Source: Mesostigma viride
Taxonomy: Eukaryota > Streptophyta > Mesostigmatophyceae > Mesostigmatales > Mesostigmataceae
Assembly (NCBI GenBank): GCA_009746045.1
Contig: RPFO01000165.1
Coordinates: forward strand, 3,700,918 to 3,762,917
DNA length: 62,000 nt
Reading direction: 5' to 3'
Shown here: one piece after another, positions 56,364 through 62,000 of the stretch
How positions within the stretch are numbered: the stretch's first letter is position 1
Layout: each line of letters begins with the position of its first letter
The notes under the pieces: model-generated
Told to the model about the DNA's origin: nothing
Databases searched by the model: none
What the model saw: only the letters and a program-made list of their open reading frames with translations
Made by a program: the position numbers and the translations under genes

Positions 56364-56956
56364 GCCAGTTGGCTTCCCGACTGCGAGGACAACCTGACGA
56401 CACGGATCGGCATGGCGTGGGCGCAACTCCATGACCACCGCCGCAGGTGGAGCAACCCTGCCCTACCCCGGATCGTCAAGCGTGACCTCTTCAAGGTCGT
56501 CATTCTGACGATCCTGACCTACGGCGCCGAGACCTGGACACTGACGCACGAGCTGGGGCAACGACTCGACGGCAACGTCACCAAGATGCTGCGCAAGGCC
56601 CTTAACATCCCCTTTGGTTTGCACATTGGTAATGGGGACTTGTACGCTGATTTGCCCTATGTTTCCCACATTCTTCAGGTAGATACATCAGATAGACTAG
56701 CCGGCACCAACAAGCCCGCCCAGCCTGGGCGATATGTCCTCACCTGGCGTGCCCCCGGCCGCGCGCGGCAGGGCCGCCACCCGTGGACTTTTTGTGATAG
56801 ACTCGGGCCGCGGTGCCCACACCCCTGTAACTAGGATCTAGATAGCTTAGACCATCCATTCCATCCCATGTTCCCCTCCCACTGAGGACTTATGCTCACG
56901 TGACGCAGTCACGTGTCTATTAATTAATTAATTAATTAATTAATTAATTAATTAAT
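56364..56956 (+). mobile_element. LINE A copy (+) with internal deletion
   Basis: It starts inside ORF2 (SWLPDCEDN-like) and reads YGAETWTLTHELGQRLDG and MLRKALNIPFGLHIGNGDLY. It then jumps, at about 56678, over the RRLGLAGHLAR coding segment to GTAGATACATCAG. It also skips the last part of ORF2 and ends in 3' UTR, hairpin (about 56903) and a (TTAA)n tail to 56956. Confidence 0.85.
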
Positions 56957-57030
56957 TCCCACATTCTTAGCTAGGTACAGGCGCCTGGGCCTAGCCAGGC
57001 ACCTGGCTCGCACAGATCAGGTAGACACAT
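56957..57030 (+). mobile_element. LINE A fragment (+), 74 bp
   Basis: It contains CCCACATTCTTAG...CGCACAGATCAGGTAGACACAT, the segment missing from the neighbouring copy at 56364-56956. It stops at GTAGACACAT and runs straight into a TTAATTAA tract. Confidence 0.75.
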
Positions 57031-58128
57031 TAATTAATTAATTAATAGACACGTGACTGCGTCACGTGAGCATAAGTCCTCTGATCAGAATAAGTCCTCA
57101 GTGGGAGGGGAACATGGGATGGAATGGATGGTATAAGCTATCTAGGTCCTAGTTACAGGGGTGTGGGCACCGCGGCCCGAATCGCTATGAATGCCATACT
57201 TGGTCACACGCGGAGCCCCCACAGGCTTGGGGGTGGTCTCCTTCATCACTACTTGCCATCTATCCTTGCGCACCATCTGCCTCCATATTACAGACAAACC
57301 AGGAGGCTGCCCGGGGGTGAGCCCGTCACGTCTAGTGTAGCACATGTCCATGCCGAGTCTATCACGAAAAGTCCACGGGTGGCGGCCCTGCCGCGCGCGG
57401 CCGGGGGCACGCCAGGTGAGGACATATCGCCCAGGCTGGGCGGGCTTGGTGCCAGCTAGTCTATCTGATGTATCTACCTGATCTGTGCGGGCCAGGTGCC
57501 CGGCTAGGCCCAGGCGCCTGTGCCTAATAATGTGGGAAACATAGGGCAAATCAGCGTACAAATCCTCATTACTAATGTGCAAACCAAAGGGGATGTTAAG
57601 GGCCTTGCGCAGCATCTTGGTGACGGCGCCGTCGAGTCGTTGCTCCAGCTCCTGCATCAGTGTCCACGTCTCGGCGCCGTAGGTCAGGATCGTCAGAATG
57701 ACGACCTTGAAGAGGTCACGCTTGACGATCCGGGGTAGGGCGGGGTTGCTCCACCAGCGGCGGTGGTCATGGAGGTGCGCCCACGCCATGCCGATCCGTG
57801 TCGTCATGTCGTCCTCGCAGTCAGGAAGCCAACTGCCGAGCAGCTTGAAGCGGCCTGAAGTAGGGTAGTTGACCTCGGCATCGTCTAAGAGGCGGAGTGT
57901 GGGTGGGGGCCCTGCCATGCCGAGGGCCAGGGCCTCCGTTTTGGGGCTGATTTCTAGACCAACCGCCCGAGCCTCGAGCGCCAGGCAGTCCAGCCAAAGT
58001 TGGGCAGACTCCGGCTTCTCGATGAGCGTGATGTCGTCGGCATAAATGAGGTCAGCTAGTAAATTCTGCTTGTTAGTCGGCCCCCCTTCCCCAAGCTCGT
58101 TCGTGATCGCTAGGCCAGGGGCACGGCC
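57031..58128 (-). mobile_element. LINE A copy (-), 5'-truncated
   Basis: The tail and hairpin are at 57031-57070. ORF2 reads from a point inside the RT to the stop at 57142 without interruption. It includes LADLIYADDITLI, KLLGSWLPDCEDD and RRLGLAGHLAR. It keeps YADD but lacks EN and most of RT. Its 5' end abuts an opposite-strand LINE A piece at GCAG/GTAGAC. Confidence 0.9.
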
Positions 58129-58473
58129 TGCAGGTAGACACATCAGATAGGCTAGCCGGCACCAAGCCCGCACAGCCTGGGCAATATGTCCTCACCTGGC
58201 GTGCCCCAGGCCGCGCGCGGCAGGGCCGCCACCCGTGGACTTTTCGTGATAGACTCGGCATGGACATGTGCTGCCCTAGACGTGACGGGCTCACACCCGG
58301 GCAGCCTCCTGGTTTGTCTGTAATATGGAGGCAGATGGTACGCAAGGATAGATGGCAAGTAGTGATAAAGGAGACCACCCCCAAGTCTGTGGGGGCTCCG
58401 CGTGTGACCGCGTATGGCACTCATAGCGATTCGGGCCCGGTGGTGCCCACACCCCTGTAACTAGGACCTAGAT
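58129..58473 (+). mobile_element. LINE A 3' end (+)
   Basis: It starts at AGGTAGACACATCAG and runs through the end of ORF2 to GTAACTAGGACCTAG. It is cut there, before the 3' UTR hairpin, and joins a TTAATTAA tract shared with the next, inverted copy. Confidence 0.85.
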
Positions 58474-60072
58474 TAATTAATTAATTAATTAATAGACACG
58501 TGACTGCGTCACGTGAGCATAAGTCCTCAGTGGGAGGGGAACATGGGATGGAATGGATGGTATAAGCTATCTAGGTCCTAGTTACAGGGGTGTGGGCACC
58601 GCGGCCCGAATCGCTATGAATGCCATACTTGGTCACACGCGGAGCCCCCACAGACTTGGGGGTGGTCTCCTTCATCACTACTTGCCATCTATCCTTGCGC
58701 ACCATCTGCCTCCATATTACAGACAAACCAGGAGGCTGCCCGGGGGTGAGCCCGTCACGTCTAGTGTACCACATGTCCATGCCGAGTCTATCACGAAAAG
58801 TCCACGGGTGGCGGCCCTGCCGCGCGCGGCCGGGGGCACGCCAGGTGAGGACATATCGCCCAGGCTGGGCGGGCTTGGTGCCAGCTAGTCTATCTGATGT
58901 ATCTACCTGATCTGTGCGGGCCAGGTGCCCGGCTAGGCCCAGGCGCCTGTGCCTAATAATGTGGGAAACATAGGGCAAATCAGCGTACAAATCCTCATTA
59001 CTAATGTGCAAACCAAAGGGGATGTTAAGGGCCTTGCGCAGCATCTTGGTGACGGCGCCGTCGAGTCGTTGCTCCAGCTCCTGCATCAGTGTCCACGTCT
59101 CGGCGCCGTAGGTCAGGATCGTCAGAATGACGACCTTGAAGAGGTCACGCTTGACGATCCGGGGTAGGGCGGGGTTGCTCCACCAGCGGCGGTGGTCATG
59201 GAGGTGCGCCCACGCCATGCCGATCCGTGTCGTCATGTCGTCCTCGCAGTCGGGAAGCCAACTGCCGAGCAGCTTGAAGCGGCCTGAAGGAGGGTAGTTG
59301 ACCTCGGTGTCGTCTAAGAGGCGGAGTGTGGGTGGGGGCCCTGCCATGCCGAGGGCCAGGGCCTCCGTTTTGGGGCTGATTTCTAGACCAACCGCCCGAG
59401 CCTCGAGCGCCAGGCAGTCCAGCCAAAGTTTGGCAGACTCCGGCTTCTCGATGAGCGTGATGTCGTCGGCATAAATGAGGTCAGCTAGTAAATTCTGCTT
59501 GTTAGTCGGCCCCCCTTCCCCAAGCTCGTTCGTGATCGCTAGGCCAGGGGCACGGCCTGCCATGCTAGCAAAGCGAGCACGTGCCTGGCGCATAACATAA
59601 TCCACTACAATAATAAACAGGTACGGCGACAGGACGCAACCCTGCCAGACGCCGGTCTGCAGTGGGCATGGCGGGGTAATGCCGTGTTGAGTGCGCACCG
59701 AAGTGGTCGACCCCTCATACAGCGTGCGGATGACGGTAATCAGGGGAGTGGGGACGCGAGCGCGAGCAAGTACAGCCCATAGAGCGTCCCAGAGGACAGA
59801 ATCAAAAGCCTTTATGAAGTCGACGAAGAGCAAGATTGCGGGAAACTCACCAGGTTGCAGGAGAGCGATTTCCTCGAAGAGGCGACGCGCGACGAAGATG
59901 GCCATGACGGTGTTGCGCCCAGGACGGAAGCCCATTTGACTTTCCCCAAGGTGTCAGTCGAGAGCAGAACGAAGGCGGTTGAGGATCATGCGCATGAACA
60001 ACTTAAGTGCGGCGCTCTGGATGCAGACTCCTCTGTAGTTGGCGGGGTCGTCAGGGGAACCTTTGTTTTTCA
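58474..60072 (-). mobile_element. LINE A copy (-) with most of the RT
   Basis: In minus-strand sense it begins at AAAAACAAAGG in ORF2 and covers ANYRGV, MGFRPGRNTV, FVDFIKAFDSV, YADD and the C terminus, to the stop at 58571. The main frame is open for 454 codons. Upstream, a TGT to TGA change near 59955 makes a stop. It has the intact GGCATTACC where the full-length copy lost a T. The tail and hairpin are at 58474-58515. Confidence 0.92.
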
Positions 60073-60140
60073 GGCGTCAGGACCTAGATAGCTTACACCA
60101 TCCATTCCATCCCATGTTCCCCTCCCACTGAGGACTAATG
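60073..60140 (+). mobile_element. LINE A 3' UTR fragment (+)
   Basis: AGGACCTAGATAGCTTACACC through CTCCCACTGAGGACTA, cut by the LTR at 60141. It joins the 5' end of the inverted copy at 60072. Confidence 0.8.
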
Positions 60141-60725
60141 TGTTACATGCCAACCCAGACTCCTAGCCTGAGTTACGTAGCGAAAGATCCCTCATGCCGC
60201 AATTAGGAATAATCAAGGTAACCTAATGTAGATTGCGCTTCACGACGTGAGTCGTGAGATATCTGGCACCGCGGCTTGATGCCAAGCTAATTGTTACACA
60301 CTTATAATGGCTAGCAATACCAATTACAAATGGATAGTTGCCCCAGGTTCAATATGAAGGCGTCATCGCACTTTACATTCATCAAACCAAGAGGACGAGA
60401 CTCTCGTCCTTGGACTAATTTAACCTAGGCCGGTAGCGGCGCAGATACAACGCCAATCCTCTAGGGCATTCCAAATCATGCATTTCACGTAGGACCCCCG
60501 GGCCGACATCGACCCTCAACTACAGGATCCACGCATAGAATTACAGACAAGTCCAGAACTGGCGCGGCGCGACTGCACCGGCCCGCCTAGAAGGTCAACC
60601 TAGGACCAAAATAACTAGTCCAATTCACACGACTACCAAAGTCCATACAAACAAGGACAACAGGCCAAACGGCCTTAGTAATTTATTCCATTGTTGCGTC
60701 CGTTCAAAAGGGCCGGCACGCAACA
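60141..60725 (-). repeat. LTR of a second LTR retrotransposon (probable 3' LTR)
   Basis: 585 bp with TGTTGCG...TGTAACA ends (minus-strand sense). Immediately before it, in the same sense, is a polypurine tract GTGGGGGGGGAGGAG (60726-60740), as expected for a 3' LTR. It is inserted in LINE A 3' UTR sequence. The matching 5' LTR would lie beyond the window. Confidence 0.75.
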
Positions 60726-60740
60726 CTCCTCCCCCCCCAC

Positions 60741-60954
60741 GGGGGTCGGTAGTCCCTACCGTACAAGAGTAGGAAAAGAAACAAGTAAGCTGCGCTACTA
60801 TAAGAGTACTATGTCCCAACCCCAGTCCACCCGCGGGTTAGTAATACCAATTCCTCTAGACTCAGGTTGATACACAGGATCAACCCTGACGTATTAGCAT
60901 GAAACAGGATGACAGGATCATTCCGCTATCCGTCATAAAACTCGCGCAACCAAC
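60741..60954 (-). other. Untranslated stretch between gag-like ORF and 3' LTR
   Basis: About 215 bp with no ORF, leading into the polypurine tract. Confidence 0.55.
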
Positions 60955-62000
60955 TCAACGACCGCCGTTGTTGGCGCGCCGTTGTTGCTGGGTCGCGATA
61001 AGGGCCTGACGACCCATGGGTGTCATACTCTGAATCAGACTACCGGGATACGAGCGCAGGTCTCGCTCGAAAGCCACCTGGTAGGGTGACACCTTCTGTC
61101 GGCCGAACCGAGAGAGCTCCACCCACGTATCCGGGGGCCACATGGCCAGGAAACCCGCGAAGTACTGAGGGTGAGTGAACATCAGGGTCAAGGCCGACTT
61201 ATCCACCACCCCGCAACGATGAACACTAACGAAGTCCACCCCCATCTTGAACACCTCGGTGCGCACGTGATCCTCGTCGAAGGTAGTCTTCAGGGTCCAC
61301 GCAAAGTCTGGCGCCGTCTTGTCAAGAAAGGTGCGCCCATCCACTGGGGCCACCTTGGGGGGCGCCACCGTGTGCCCTAACCCATCCACATAATACTTCC
61401 ATTCCCACAAGTCTTCCGTGCCAAACCGCACTATGTGCCCCACAGTGAAGGGAAGGTGTGGGCTGGATGGTTGCGGTAGCGGCACCGGGATCTGTGGTGA
61501 GAATGTCATCTCCAGCTGCTCCCAATATGCCCCGCGGTCCACCGCACACCAGGTTCCAGCTCGAAAGACCAAAGGATCGGGCACATGCATTCCGGGGGGA
61601 GCTTGGAGCGACGGAGGTCCCTCGAAATGCATACACAATTTCTCTGTTCGCGGCCCCGGCCCACCATACCTCACCACCCTGCCCGGCTGAGTCCGCATGA
61701 AATCTCCCAGCGTCCATTCTTCATAAGAAGACCCGGGGGCTCTGGATGCAGCATCATAGCCCACGGAGGTGGCGGCCGACTGATCTGCTTGACGACCCTG
61801 CTGAACCAGCAACCGTTGAAGAAGGTCTTGCTGGTTCTGTACCGCTGCCACGAGCGCCTCGTAGGGTACCACAGGCCCCGCCGGCACCAGCGTGCCCGCC
61901 CCACTGGGCCCCTCCACGACACGTGGTGGCGTCTCAGCCCTGGTAGGGCCGCGGTGTTCCTCCGCGGAACGGGATGAATGCGGAGCCGACGTAGCGGGCC
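60955..62000 (-). CDS. gag: gag-like ORF of the second LTR retrotransposon, 5' end outside window
   Basis: The frame is open from the window edge to a stop at 60955, at least 345 codons. It has a Gln-rich helical stretch (VQNQQDLLQRLLVQQGRQ), then WTLGDFMRTQPGRVVRYGGP, whose position and form resemble the start of retrotransposon gag cores. Then come LWEWKYYVDGLGH, TWVELSRFGRQKVSPYQVA and a basic end. No CCHC knuckle, protease or RT lies between it and the LTR. The simplest reading is a gag-only, non-autonomous LTR element (TR-GAG type). An accessory 3' ORF of a larger element is the alternative. Confidence 0.5.
   Translation of the reverse strand, partial: PATSAPHSSRSAEEHRGPTRAETPPRVVEGPSGAGTLVPAGPVVPYEALVAAVQNQQDLLQRLLVQQGRQADQSAATSVGYDAASRAPGSSYEEWTLGDFMRTQPGRVVRYGGPGPRTEKLCMHFEGPPSLQAPPGMHVPDPLVFRAGTWCAVDRGAYWEQLEMTFSPQIPVPLPQPSSPHLPFTVGHIVRFGTEDLWEWKYYVDGLGHTVAPPKVAPVDGRTFLDKTAPDFAWTLKTTFDEDHVRTEVFKMGVDFVSVHRCGVVDKSALTLMFTHPQYFAGFLAMWPPDTWVELSRFGRQKVSPYQVAFERDLRSYPGSLIQSMTPMGRQALIATQQQRRANNGGR

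Overview
The window looks like nuclear DNA of a flagellate eukaryote, most likely a green alga (inference). Two spliced host genes can be read. One is a Roadblock/LC7 dynein light chain (minus strand, about 41.9-43.7 kb). The other is a LYAR-type nucleolar zinc-finger protein (plus strand, 48.5-55.1 kb). Both have canonical GT/AG introns. No bacterial operon, CRISPR array or rRNA is visible. Almost everything else is mobile elements, their nested remains, and very long simple repeats.

Layout. 0-1.2 kb: one plausible terminal exon on the minus strand. 1.2-4.5 kb: long (AATG)n and (GGTG)n tracts followed by piled-up LINE 3' ends. 4.5-11.7 kb: mostly unrecognised, with one clear spliced exon at 8.2-8.6 kb. 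11.8-12.7 kb: a strongly strand-biased G-rich repeat block. 15.2-25.5 kb: a Ty3/gypsy retrotransposon on the minus strand with a 5' LTR, a small ORF with an RNase H1-type hybrid-binding (Cauli_VI) domain, gag and pol, but no integrase or 3' LTR. It is broken by a 2.06-kb ORF1-only LINE and by two identical 1318-bp hAT-like elements in opposite orientation. 25.5-26.1 kb: a decayed copia RNase H. 26.1-36.9 kb: two diverged copies, in inverted orientation, of an element with TTAA target sites, separated by a 5.58-kb LINE (called LINE A here). 37.6-40.7 kb: a stack of LINE, SINE-like and solo-LTR insertions ending in a 480-bp pentanucleotide repeat. 44.1-47.2 kb: arrays of a CCGAACATGTTCGG palindrome around a truncated LINE. 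56.1-60.1 kb: a cluster of LINE A pieces in alternating orientation. 60.1-62.0 kb: an LTR plus a gag-like ORF running off the window.

Three element families explain most of the repeats. LINE A is an RTE-like LINE (ORF1, EN-RT ORF2, a 3' hairpin and a TTAA-repeat tail). LINE B carries ORF1 and a 3' UTR but no ORF2. LINE C and LINE D are other LINE types seen only as 3' portions. Insertions are dated relative to each other by target-site duplications (TSDs), which I could find for most of them. The names LINE A-D are local labels, not database names.
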